From the NCBI GenBank assembly GCA_900239685.1, contig OENT01000078.1:124001-188000 (forward strand): DNA of 64,000 nucleotides, in the 5' to 3' direction. The notes below the pieces were generated by a model, which searched no databases, was not told where the DNA came from, and saw only the letters and a list, made by a program, of their open reading frames with translations. Shown here piece by piece: positions 35,479 to 48,083 of the stretch (the first letter of the stretch is position 1; each line of letters begins with the position of its first letter). A program made the position numbers and the translations under genes. Source of the stretch: Rotaria macrura. Its lineage: Eukaryota > Rotifera > Eurotatoria > Philodinida > Philodinidae.

Positions 35479-38063
35479 TCAATGATCAAGGAGTAGTTTC
35501 ATGCTGATGGTAGCCGTATGATGACTTTTTGCATGGGGAAATAGTAAAGCTCCTGTTAAGTCTCGATATTGATTGATATATAGCACTTGATTGAATTCAT
35601 ACTCGAAAACTTGTTCGGCTAGTTGCTGAGTCACACTACTAGCATTAGTTGTGATGACAGCATGAAATTGTTTGATTGCTGCAATACGCAAGACTTGACG
35701 TTCGAGAAAATACATGATAGTTACTCTTCGTTGTGGTTCAACATCTGGATTGACGGCTGTTAGAAAACCATGCAAAATGGATTCGGGTAGTAACTGTCGA
35801 GATCGAAGGTCTTCGATAAGCTCATTTCTTCCATTCTCGAACATATCAAAAAGTGGTGAAAGTAGTGTCATTTCTGGCATAACAATATGAGGTTGATCAG
35901 CTAAATCTTTCGATAAAGCAATACCGACAAGTTGTCCATCATGATCTGAAATGCCAAAAGATAAACCAACTGTGACGAAGTATGGCCAGACTGCTTCGAG
36001 AAGAGCGAACCATTCGAGTTTACATTGTCGTTTGAGATCGGGCCGATGGTTATGCACGAGTGCATCGATTTCGTTCAATTCCACGAAAGATTCAGTAAGA
36101 ATGCGTTGAGCTTCGAATTTATCAACATTTTCAAGTGAAACGACTTCATAACGACAGTCGCATTGAAAAAATGGATCATATTGCTTCTGTTGTTCCATAG
36201 CTGATCGTTGAATTAAAATATCTTTCAACGAAGTTGCACACATCAGACGTTCAACATTGAGATCTTGAAATCCAATGTGATGCAATTTTGCTACCAGTGT
36301 TAACGCGTTCAATGAAGAGCCTCCAGCAGCTAAAAAATTTCGATCAGCATGAGTTCTAGGAATGCCAATATCGTCTAGTGCCGAATAGAAAGCTTGACTA
36401 ACAGTTGATTCTTCTTTTATGTCATGTGTCCCTGCCATTGATGGTTGATGCATATCGGCAAGTTTGATTAATTGTTGTCGATCGATTTTACCAGACACAA
36501 GCATAGGCAAGTAAGGAATCCTCACAAATCTTGCAGGGATGGCATACGAGGGAAGATGTTTTGCCAAGGAATCATGATCTAAACCGGACGGATTTTCATC
36601 TGCTTCTATAAAAACAACAATCTGCCCATGTCCGGCCAAATGAATCGCCACCGGTTGTCGACACACACAGTACTGCTTGATTTTGAGTTCAATTTCAGTG
36701 AGATCAACTCGATTTCCAGCAATTTTTATCTAGAACAAAAGAGTTCAACCTTGATTGCGATAAAAGATTTTCTTACTTGCGTGTCATTGCGACCGTAGAG
36801 AATAATTCGTCCATTCCAAATCCGTCCGAGATCACCGGTGCGAAATCGAAGTTTTCCATCGGTGTCACGAATAAATTTGTTGGATAAGCTCGTATTCGAC
36901 AAATCAACATTATGATAACCATTGGCGACACCTTCACCTTTGACTATTAATTCACCAACGCCCCTTTCATCTGGATCAGCAATCTCGACACGCATGTTTT
37001 GAATCGGATATCCGATACTAGTACGTCCGTCGAGAGTGAACCGCTCTTGCAAATGATCGACTGATTTAAAAATTTCATACGTCACATCGGCCATGACTTC
37101 TGTTGATCCGTAAAAATTAAGTAGGAGACTCTTTGGTGCAAAATATTCTTTCAGACTGAAAAAGGTCTCGATTAAAGTGATGGATAAAGTTTCGCCACTA
37201 CAGACGATGATTCGTAATGCATTCAATTGTTTTCTGTTGCACTTCAAATAGTCAAGTACAACGGTAAGTAACGATGGAACCAAAACTATACGAGAGATGC
37301 GTTGTTCACCCAAAACAGTAATGAGTTGATTAATATTGAGAAGCAAAGGTTTAGGTAGGACTACAATCGGTACGCAACATAACAATGGAGCAAAGATTTC
37401 AGCAATCGAATCGACAAATGATATGGACGTTTTAAAACAGCATTTATCATTTTTCGTGAAAGGAAAATGTGTCCATTGCCATTGAAGTCGATTGAGTAGC
37501 GCACGGTGAGGTAATCGAACGCCTTTGGGCTGACCTGTCGAACCAGATGTGTACATTAGACAGAAACTGTCTTCACTACTGATTTGTCTTGCTGGAAGAC
37601 TTTCAAAACTATTGCCATTGATACAAAGGTCAGAAAATGTAACGATTTTTGGAGTTTCCACACGTAATAGAACACGACTAAAAACCACCAATTGTGCTTG
37701 ACTATCGTTAAGAATGTATTCAATTCGTTCGAGTGGTAGCGTAGGCTCTAGTGGAACATAAGGAATACCTCGAAGAACAATGCCACATAAAGTGACTATT
37801 AATTCCAATGAAGGCTGCATGCACACAGCAACAAGATCATAAGATGAGAGTGATTTGGCTACGCATAATGCCCGGTTTGCTAATTCACCAAACCTCAGTT
37901 CACTTTTGTCACATGTAGCACATATTCTATTTCCGTTTAAGTCATCATTCAAGACAGATGTCAATAAATCGCCTAATGTTTGGTTCTTCGAAGCAAAGTC
38001 AGTATGAGCACCTTCGAGAAAGGATACTGTAATTGAAGTCATATTGCAAAATAACAAAGTCAC
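35479..38063 (-). CDS. ebony: Ebony-like beta-alanyl amine synthetase (A-T-GNAT), 2 exons
   Basis: In insects Ebony couples beta-alanine to dopamine or histamine, clearing biogenic amines and aiding cuticle tanning. Exons 38063-36777 and 36729-35479 (47-bp intron) encode 845 aa (Drosophila about 879); a second ATG at 38042 gives 838 aa. It has an adenylation domain with YTSGSTGQPKGV (171-182), FVDSIAE (216-222), NFYGSTE (316-322), RTGD (408-411) and the catalytic-Lys motif SGKIDR (about 508-513). A carrier domain follows with GGSS (phosphopantetheine Ser about 568), then a GNAT-like C-terminal domain with VTVGLSFGISDHDGQLVGIAL. The stretch VRLPHRALLNRLQWQW closely matches insect Ebony, distinguishing it from ordinary NRPS modules; there is no condensation or thioesterase domain. 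All core motifs are intact. Confidence 0.9.
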
Positions 38064-40470
38064 TGCTGGGTGTATTTTCTACGTAAAATAATAGTGATCT
38101 ATTAGCTGCTTTTAAGTCACTGAACCGACGTGGCTGATCTGAAAATGAATAAAAAAGTAAAATATTTCTGTAGAATAATGATGAAAATTTCATGAGATTT
38201 ATTGTTCCATCTACACGGATCATGTATTCGTAAATCAGAATGTTATGAAATCCATCTCATTATTTTTTCAAGCAGCATTGATACGAAAAAGCAATAAAAT
38301 TTTTCTCGACCAGAAAACAAATAGTAACGAGAAGTCAAAAATAGAAACATGCTTGCCTAACACGCCCTAAAATCTGCTTTGTGATTACTTCCATAAAGAT
38401 TGATTGACAGAATAACAGAAAATATTTTCCTCCGAGAAATCCAATATACGGCTAAGTCATAAATAAACAAATACAATAATGATGACATTTTCTTTTTTTT
38501 ACGCTGTTTCCAAGACGTTTTTTTGTATGAGTATTTCTCCACAGATGTTTTTCTGTACATGTTTTTCTATGCATCCTAGTTTTGGATTCTTTTTCGTACA
38601 TCTTCCTCAGCGGGTCATCACCTTTCTCGCGACATAGATGTGAATATTCTTTTTCTTGCGTTCTACTCTTCATCTAACTTACTAGATGCCCTTTTCTCTA
38701 CGTCTCTTCTCATATGACCTATTCCATGCATTCTACTTTGATAAATTCTTTTCTACGTCGTTTTTAAACATTCAGGGTAGCCGTCGACATCTGTGACGCG
38801 TTTAAAGCATGAATACTGAGTCATATCAATCAAAACTAGAGATGTGTGTGAATAGGAAATTTTTATCAAGATCAGTTTTCATTCCCAAAAAGATTTTATA
38901 AACCAGTTCACGGTCAAGGTCACCGTCAAAACTTTGCTCCACAATCCGGTTTAAAAATAATTTTGATTCCAATTTCGTACTTAGCATTACATTTCCTAGC
39001 AAAAAAGTGTCCATATAATTTTTATTAATATCAACAAGCTCGAGATATTTTCTATAAACCGTAGAAATTTTTAAAATTCTACATCGTGCATGTTAAGTAG
39101 TTTATTTTGACAAACAAAAACCATTCATCTATACTGCTTGTTAATATGCTGAAAAATCAGCTGTTCACGAAGAAAACGATTCTTTTTCTTAGGAAGATTT
39201 CGAGAGCAACTATTGATGTGAAATTTACTACCAAATGATTTTCTCCAAATACTGACCTTTAAATTCCAAAAATTTATGCTTAAATAGTTTGGAAAAGTTT
39301 ATTTTAGTTAATGGGATACAGGTTGTCTTAAAGTCTTGAAAGACTTTTATGAATTTTTATATTGATACTTGCGTGAGGTGGCAACTAATCGGATTTGAAC
39401 AGAAAAGTTTATGCATCTGTATCTTTCTACCATCCATTTGAAAACGACAAGAAAACTCTAAACACAACTAAGGCGCTTACGCATAAGACATTAGTATGCA
39501 TGAGTCAAATTTTTTCGAACAAATGTTGTTCAAATTCTGTTTGGTTCTTAGTCGTCATAAGACTCAAAACGAGAGCTGGATTACCACGTGTTCATGTTTG
39601 CAACTATTGAAGTAAAGCTTTTGACGAAAAATTTTCTAAAGGCTTCTATCGTAGAACCTGGCAGATGAATATTAATTGGCCGCAATTTTTCGACAATAAC
39701 AGTTATATTTTTCAAAATATTTCGGCTTTTCAATGGTTTAGCTTTGCAATCGTCAGAACTATGAGAGATACGTTATGATCATGTAACGATAATGCATAAC
39801 CTTAATCATGATCACTTCGCAAGCTTTTACTCACACACTAACAACAAACATGTGTGCAATAGGCGGTTTACATATACATTGTGGAGTTAGAATTCATAGA
39901 TTCTCGATCTTCATAGTAGTCGTGCCTATGCATAAAGTTATGTCTGCTTCTAATTGATTATTGGATCGTACTGCAAAAGAAAAACAACATATGCGTAGAA
40001 AAGTACGATAAGACATGCCATGTGTGCAAGTAACATAAATTCACACAGACCAAAACAGTATGGACGTATCTTCTATCTTATTCTACTGATATGATTAGCC
40101 AAGTGCATAATAATTAGAATTAAGGTGTGGCTATTTAATTAAAAATTATAAGTTGAAAGTTATCATTTAAAATTGAATATTATAATTAAGTTTTTCTATT
40201 TAACATTTATTTATTTAATGTTGAATATTTGACTTGTAAAACATACGGTTTTATTTGAATCTTTGTATTCAAAAAATGTCAGACTTGGTTTCTTAAATGA
40301 TAACGATAATTTTATTGACATTACCAACAATTTTTCAATGGTAGAACTGGCATTGCTGAATGAAAGGCTTACTAGAATATGACGAGGGTTAAGTTTGTAT
40401 TTGGTAATGATATTTGAACTACAGGGAGTTTATCTTTCTGAGTAGGTATCATACTTCTTATCTAAATTGC
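38064..40470. other. Intergenic; T-rich degenerate repeats, no supported gene
   Basis: Upstream flank of the Ebony-like gene. At about 38495-38770 there is a degenerate tandem pattern of short units such as GTTTTTCTRTRCAT and CATTCTACTTTT; minus-strand ORFs there (Lys-rich peptides) are by-products of it. The rest is AT-rich and featureless. Confidence 0.4.
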
Positions 40471-41572
40471 TCAATCAGCAAAGGCGCACACCTTCTTTCC
40501 TATGCTCAGTGCCAGTTGTACCAAAACATCTTGAAGACTGCTATTTTTAATTCGGAATCGTGGTAGACCATTTAATTTCAAATCACATTGCAACGTATCA
40601 CGTAACACCTAATATTAAAATAAATTATTTTTAAACAAAAATATTAATGTAAAATCAAATAAATCATTGAGTATAAGCAAGTTATCTAGAAGAAAACTAA
40701 TTCTTTAGGAAAAAAACAATAATTTATAATATGTTAAATGAAAGTAAATCATGTTGAGGAATAATGAACCTGTGGTCGGTTTTTGAAAATTGTGAACTTC
40801 GCTATCTCACGACTGGATTACTTTCTAAAACTAAGTTTACTCCAAGAAAACCAACTTATGTAAGTAAAGTTAAAACAGAAAAATTTTTGCAACAAACTAC
40901 AGATTCAGATTCCTCAATCTCCAATTAGTTTCAACTATCATTAAGATTTGTCGTTCTTCCCACAAAATCCTTTTCCTTGTGATACCTTGCTTACACCCGA
41001 TGATTTAATTGATTTAATATGGATTTTCTAGTTTAAATAAATTAATTGTAGTATTTAAGAGAGCATCCATGAGACCGTCAAGGACCATCCGGTATATCGA
41101 GGCACTCGATTAAATTTAGATTTTGGCTTTGATGTTCTCATCATGTTCAGCATCCTCTAAAACCTTTAAATCCAAATCTTTAGTGCATCTGGTTTAGTCA
41201 GTGAAAAGTTAGCTCAATTTTACTGAAAAGGGCTCACGATGTTATTTAAAAAATATTAAAAAAATCATCAATATATAGTTGAACTATTTTAAACCACGAA
41301 AGATAAACAAAATGTTTTATTGCAATATACCAAATGATAAAGCATTGACAACTGAACAAAATTACCTGTTTGCATATTGCATTCATATAGACTGATCGAT
41401 AGTTATTTATCAAATACTGTTCATGAATAGCAATTTTTCGAGTGAAAAGTGGTTGGATATTCTTTAGTACGTCGACTGCCATTCGGTCACTTTTAGGACT
41501 TCCACGCTGAATTTCATATATGTTGTGCAGTTCTTTCTCTTCTAAAAAATGACTAGGGAAATTTTTTAACAA
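40471..41572 (-). pseudogene. Unrecognised two-exon coding remnant, 3' part
   Basis: On the minus strand an open segment, about 41572-41366, with peptide KSDRMAVDVLKNIQPLFTRK, ends at a GTAATT donor after AICKQ. A 757-bp intron (41365-40609) leads to a terminal exon 40608-40471 encoding 45 aa (VLRDTLQCDLKLNGLPRFRI..) and TGA; the phases agree. Upstream the frame cannot be joined cleanly to the next coding-like block (DDSEDYIGFPLALLHEKENY, about 41740-41600), because a TAA and a phase mismatch intervene. The gene may therefore be broken, or an exon boundary may have been missed. No family is recognised. Confidence 0.45.
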
Positions 41573-42125
41573 AGTTCGACTTTGACCCGAAAAATGACTT
41601 ATACTGCATAATTTTTCATGATTTCTGATGGTTTTTCAATAGAAACTAAACATTCTTCATAATTTTCTTTCTCATGGAGTAATGCTAAAGGAAAACCAAT
41701 GTAATCTTCGGAATCATCATGAAAAACTGCTTCTAATAATTTATATTCGAGCAGAAACTATTTCGACGCCAACAATAACCTGTAGGGTGCCAGGGAGAAA
41801 AATTCTTTTTAAATATAGTTAAGGGGGACCACAGGTCATTTTTGTCGTGGAAATAGTTTCAGCTTGAATACTCATGATTAGATGCCGTTTTCTGCGATGA
41901 TTCCGAAAATCACATTCGTTTTGCTTTCGCTTTATTCCATGAGAAAGAAAATTACGAAAAATGTTTATTTTTTATTGAAAAACATTAGAAATCGTGAAAA
42001 ATTACGCAACATATGTCATTTTTCGGGTCAAAGTCGTACTTTTTCTAAAACCTCTTTTAATCCTTTTGCAGAAGAGAAAGAACTGCAAAACATATGTAAA
42101 ATGCAGTCTGGGATCTCTTTATCGT
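41480..42125. repeat. Long imperfect inverted duplication of the remnant gene
   Basis: The minus-strand sequence of about 41765-41490 and the plus-strand sequence of about 41845-42110 align along their whole length with scattered substitutions and small indels. Shared blocks include GATGATTCCGAA, CCATGAGAAAGAAAATTA, GTCATTTTTCGGGTCAAAGT and AGAAGAGAAAGAACTGCA. The arms meet across a spacer of about 75 bp and are bounded by GAAACTATTTC/GAAATAGTTTC. The plus-strand copy has several stops, so it is a dead partial copy. Confidence 0.75.
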
Positions 42126-43195
42126 GAAACACAACAGGCGTTGCACTGTTTATTTGGACAGATTAAAACGATCACCTCTTGTCTCACATTTGCTCTATAA
42201 AAGTTATATTGTTAGCCATTATATCATATGAATGAAGTTCATTGTGTTCAGTTTTCAATTCTCTATCTTTCCATGTATAGAAAAAAAATTTCGAATGATT
42301 CGTTGACATCCAAGCTAGTAAATATTTTATAGAATATTTTTTCTTACTCTTCCACGAAAAGCTGTGATAGTACCAAAAGTTGATATCGACTAAATTTTCA
42401 TAGGAAGGATATTAGAACCTAAAATTGTAGGGTTAGTATAATGTTAAACATTGAGGTTTTGAAGGAGCATAAAAGAGGCGAAAAAAATATTTATCGAGCT
42501 CTTCGATTCCTCGATTCTTCCACACTGAAAAAACTAAGGTTTCGTCAAGTTCCACTATACTATATAAGTGTCCGTAGGATCACACGAAACCTGTAAGAGG
42601 CTTAGAAATATCCGAGGTTTTGTAAAATTCTTTATAGAGTTTTAAAATATAAAAATGCTTCGTCCTGAACCCTTTGAAATTTGCGTTTCCCCTGAGGTTT
42701 GGTCAAAATCCTTTTGAGTTTCGTATTCAAAATATTTTGCAAATATGCTTATTGTAGAAGTAGAGTTACGAAGCTACCATTACCAAGTCGATATGTTTCC
42801 AAGTAGCTGGTAACTTGTCCATTACCAGTTACGTGCTAATGCTAACAGGCCGCTACGAGTTACTCGATACATCGGTAACAACGAATGGTACCACAGGTCG
42901 AACTAATACCCATGGGTTATATGAAATCATAGATATATTTCAAAAAAAAAAAGAAATCGAATAATTCAAAAACGTTTTTCGCCACTGAAAAAAATACATT
43001 TAAGCATATTAAGAGTTAGGTATGCAACTGTTTCATCAGCAAGTAGTGCAATTTGAATCATTTTCATCCTGCTCAACATTCATCAAAAGATGCACATACG
43101 TTTATGACGCATGAATATAATACATACAAAATAGATCATATGAAACACGTTGATAAAATAAAAATCAATGACCACCAGTGATGGGACTGATTCTG

Positions 43196-43282
43196 TTTCC
43201 AGTCGAACCTAACCGAACCGAAATCGGCTAGGTTTCAGATACTCGGATATTTGGTCGGTTCGGTTCCACGTATTCGGAACGG
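43196..43282. repeat. AACCGAACCG / CGGTTCGGTT repeat patch
   Basis: The sequence contains AACCTAACCGAACCGAAATCGG and, inverted, GGTCGGTTCGGTTCC, so it can fold on itself. The same GGTTCGGTT motif recurs at 44651-44690. It may be a small non-autonomous element, but no target duplication was found. Confidence 0.4.
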
Positions 43283-46200
43283 ATTTCTTTTAGAAATATA
43301 TTCTCACACATTTGTTAACCTGTTGACTGAAAGTGAATGAGAAAAGTATATCTATATTATCTGATGATATATAACTGAATATAGTAATTGCAAGGTTAAC
43401 TAATTCATCATTCATTTTATTTATTTTATTCAACAACATTGTGAAGTTGCCGACCGCGTTCGAAAGGTCATCTTTATCAACACTTAATTTAGACTAAAGA
43501 AAATTACACATAATATATAGGAGAACTTTTATCTTTCTTTCTCTTCTGCACATTGGACCATGAAGGGGAGAAATTCGTTTCCTCAGTCCGATGTTTATTA
43601 CAGAACGAAAAATAAAAATAAGAGTAGACATCATTGTATGTATTATGTTTAATTCTCTTTCATATGAAATTAATGCTGATAATGACTTTTTGAACAAGAT
43701 CGAAAGCTTCACAATATTTTCGAATAACATAAATAAAATGATTGATGAGTTGGTTTACTTCGAAGACAGTACATAACATTCTTATGATTGAACCAACTGC
43801 TTCAAAAACCTTCAGTCATGACTCATGAGTAATATTTCTGTTCATCGCTCGGTATACACTTTTACAGACAACATTTTAGCAGGAAGCACCTATATGTATA
43901 TATAATAATAATTGATTATCAATTTGTATTATTTTTTAATTCCCAAATAAATATCTCTTTGTTTTGAATTTTAAAATAATATTTAACATACAGAACGAAA
44001 GTCAGGAAAAAGTATCAAACTAATATTTGAAAATGGATAACGTTACTGAGATTTTCAGACCTTTCAAATTTAGACAGTCATAGTGGTTATTACCTCTAAA
44101 ACTGTAAAAAACGAAATAAAATTTACAATTTCGACAAAATCGTTATATTTTGAAGGACAATTTTTTCCTTTTTAATGGATGTATTTCCCATCATCATTAG
44201 GTTGCTATTTTCGAAGTGCTCCGTCAATCCGAAATGATATACTAAAAAAAGTAAAGAACAAAAGCTGGAAAGTCTAACATATTTAAAATATTTCTCAAAC
44301 CTACGCTACATATGACATTTTCACACAACGTCCTTCAATGAACAAGAACTTGCTGGTTGAAGCAAATTCTACTAATTGCACAGAGTGATGAAAAAAGAAT
44401 CTAATGATTCGTTCTTCATTAAGAAAGAAATTGGTTATCCACTAAAAGTACATTTTAGTCTTTCCCGATTGAAAAATATTTCTAACTTACAAGAGAAAAT
44501 ACTTATGTTTTAAAAATTGTCTGCAGCTCAGCTTTCTAAGTCACTCTTAGAACTATCGAAAGTATTTTAATCATGTCGTCAATGAATTCTTATTAGTGAA
44601 TATCTTTGAAAAAAGAGCGGAAATCACCAAACGTTTTTTTTATCTTTTAATCGGTTCGGTTAGAGATTTTTTTGGTTCGGTTCGAAAAAAACACGAATCG
44701 ATCTCATCAATGATGGCGACTGTAATTTACGAGTGTTGTTTTGAGCCAACACGAATGTTTCCAAAAATTTGCCAAATATAAATCGTTAACGATTGCATGA
44801 TAGATTTTTTTTGTAATAGTTCAATCTATCTATTGATTCGAATGAATCTTGAAAATTGAAACTGTACTGTTCATAATTTCGCTTGCCTTCAAAATTACAG
44901 ACGATTTCCTTCGATTGATATAACAGAAAAAACAAAAGTACAATGACTAGTATATGTTTTGGCGATATATATTCATGATATTTACCAATAGAACCAAGCG
45001 TAGAAAATTGCACTCATTCAATTGACTAGAAATATGAGTGCTTAAGAGATCATAGCAGACTATATCATAACGATAACGATGCAACTATATATAGATTAGC
45101 TCTCTGACGTTGCAAATGACCTGTACATATTACATCGATAAAGACAATTTTTGTTATCAATACAAATTCATGTCCTCTTTGTTGATACTGCCACATCGAA
45201 GTCGACACGTACTTCGTTAACATTCTACTTTTATTCTATTAGCAAGAAGGAGAAAAATATGCATAGTATAGAAACAGCTGTCTACATTTGTTTATCTTGT
45301 TTATGAATGGCAGATGGCAACAACAACGAAACATACAATCAACAAATATTTTTTCGGTTTTCTTTGATATTACGAGTGCACGGATAATAATGCTCTTCGT
45401 GAATCTATTTCTATATTTAGTATTATTCTGGATAACATAAGAACGAGACACAATCGATAAAGGAAATCAAAGCAATTTACTGAAAGCTAACTTCTCCTTC
45501 ATGATGTTCCCGGTGTAAGTCTGTATTTTGCATGGCTTTTTTTGTAATACTTGATGAAGATACTGCGTGACTGTTTGACCACATCAGTAAAGCACCTTTT
45601 AACCATTCAAATATCTGCAAACTAGACCATTTGAAGAAGCTCAGTCAGTCATTATGTTGCATGAAACGTTTCTTCTTAGAAGTCAACAGATTAGAGGAGA
45701 ATATAGGTGCAAAAAAATTTCTTTTCGCCATAAATCGATGAAACTCCTGTCAGTCTTACTGATACCAAGATTTTATAGCTAGCTTCATTTGATATATATT
45801 CTATCGATCAATCTATTCCGCTGTAGTTGACAATGCGTACAAACTAATGATAGGTAGAGTATAACTAATTCATTGGACAAGCAATCTATTAGAGAAACTA
45901 CTGACATTACTAGTTTGTTTCATTGGATGACGAGCAAACGTATAGTGTTTTCGTATTTAAGCATCTGTACTATTTTTATTGATGTTGAAATAATGTCATG
46001 TATATTGTATAACCAATTTGTAATTGATTAAAAATTTAGAACGTAAACATTCAATATCTAAGTTTCACATCCATTCATATTAGTCAGTGTTCTTCAATAA
46101 AAAAGGTCGCCCGTGGAATTATTTTCTACTTTCGATGATTGAGAATATACATATATATATGTATTGGTGCGAGCCATTCATCGGGAGTCTCACGACTACT

Positions 46201-46652
46201 CCTTGATACTTCGCGCACATGGTTTTCGTTCCATGAAAAGAAATTCTAGCGCAAAATGTGATACCTAAACATTAGTAGCATAAAAGCAATGTAGAATAGT
46301 TTTACGAAGCACACTTGCCCACTATTATCTCTAATTTTTTTAAATGTGATATGAGTTCATATCAAAAGAAAAGTTTTGTTACGAGCATTTTTACTTAAAG
46401 AATAGATTTTTCAAAGTTTTATTTCGTCATAAATTCATTTGAGACGAATTCAGATACTTTCACTACTGTTTTTTCAATTAGTTTGATATTAAATGATCAA
46501 TTATAAGAGAGGCTAATTGTGTAGTATTGAACAACCAATAATCATGTCTGCTTCAGTACTACTTAGTATCACTAATGATGAAGATATTTAATCTATCCGT
46601 TTCAAAACTCTATTTCTTCATTGGATAATTTTACAGGAGTAATTTCGTCGTT

Positions 46653-46674
46653 TATATATATATATATATATATT
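46653..46674. repeat. (TA)n microsatellite
   Basis: Uninterrupted TA run in gene-poor DNA. Confidence 0.9.
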
Positions 46675-48064
46675 ACAATTCCGAAACGAGAAAAAGCATT
46701 AGAATAATCATTTCATTAACATTAAGAAATGGTATTGCACAATATGTTTGAATAAGAATGAAATTCTTTTTTCCATCATCTAGCTTAGTGTTGGTTTCGC
46801 TCGATAAATGAAAGTAATTAAATTCAAAAACTCATAAAAAATAAAAATAGATGGAATAGAGCAGTGGTTCATTGTTCTTCTGCAGAGTATTGCAGATTCG
46901 AAAAAATATTTTTCAGTGTAACACTATCAGAAGAGTGAAGAAAAAAGTGTGATTAGAAATTTATGATTTTGGCGAAGAGAAAACAGAATTTGACTGTGTT
47001 TAATTATTTACTTATGTGTGTGCAATGATTTATTTTCAAGACTATCTCAGTAGTTCAGTAAATGAACAGAATATCTGCGTAGATGCTGACCGTCTTTTGT
47101 TGAAAAGAAATGTTTCTAGCATTCAATTTTATCTGCTTGTTCCCGGTGTAATTATTTTGAACGTTTTCATGACTTCAATATGCAAAATAGTATATTACAT
47201 TGGCACATAGCTCATACAAGCTTTTGAATGTTTATGTGGAAAAATAACGCCATGACAACATAGTACACTTGAAAGCTGAACATGTGAGACATGTGAAGAA
47301 AAAGTTTGAATAATAAATTTATTAATGCCAATATCGATGTAGACGCAGTTGAGTATTGATAGATGGAAGAACCATATTTAGATTCTTTGAATGAATCCCT
47401 TGTCGATGCAAAATGGGACAACAAAACTATTTAAAAACTGATGTATTATGCTAATATAAAGAGATAGTTTCATTGACACTAGTAAATCGACTTATTAGCC
47501 TTAGAAACAATTCTTGTTCAGTAGTTTCGGATAAAATAAAGCGATGAAATTGATCATACAATAGCTTCATAGTATTCTTCCAATTTATATGTCGATTTTT
47601 ATAATGAATTTCATGGCAAAGAACATAGTGTTTTTTTGTCTTTTTTTGTTCTCACGGAATAACACAGCCTTGAGAATGTTTTTCTTTCTTTCCTTCCGTC
47701 TAAAACGTAAGGCTCTAAGCTTAACAATTTTTTTTCTCGTCGACAGAAAACTATCGATCTTTTCATGTGTATGTGGCTTGATATTTTTTCAAAATGAAGT
47801 AAAGATACCTAAGTAGTGTAGTATACGCTAGTCCTTTCTTCAAGAAATGCTCAACATATGACAACTATCCCTAATCAGTGGAAACTATTGCCAAATTATC
47901 AAAAAAGTTCAATATATAAATGAAGAAATGATTAGGATGCAATATAAGTTTGACATTTAATTATTTTGCAACCAATAAAAAATTCTATCGTCAACTATTT
48001 TGCATAAAAATGCATACCAGTGCTCTGGCGTAATAAAAAATATACGATTATTCAGCCAGCATAC

Positions 48065-48083
48065 ATATATATATATATATATA
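48065..48083. repeat. (AT)n microsatellite
   Basis: Uninterrupted AT run; the Tyr/Ile repeat ORFs over it on both strands are artefacts. Confidence 0.9.

Noticed and set aside
38357-38673. Lys/Arg/Thr-rich minus-strand ORFs upstream of the Ebony gene
   Set aside because: They come from T-rich degenerate tandem repeats on the plus strand.
43494-43776. Overlapping ORFs on both strands
   Set aside because: No recognisable domain, mutual overlap and AT-driven composition.
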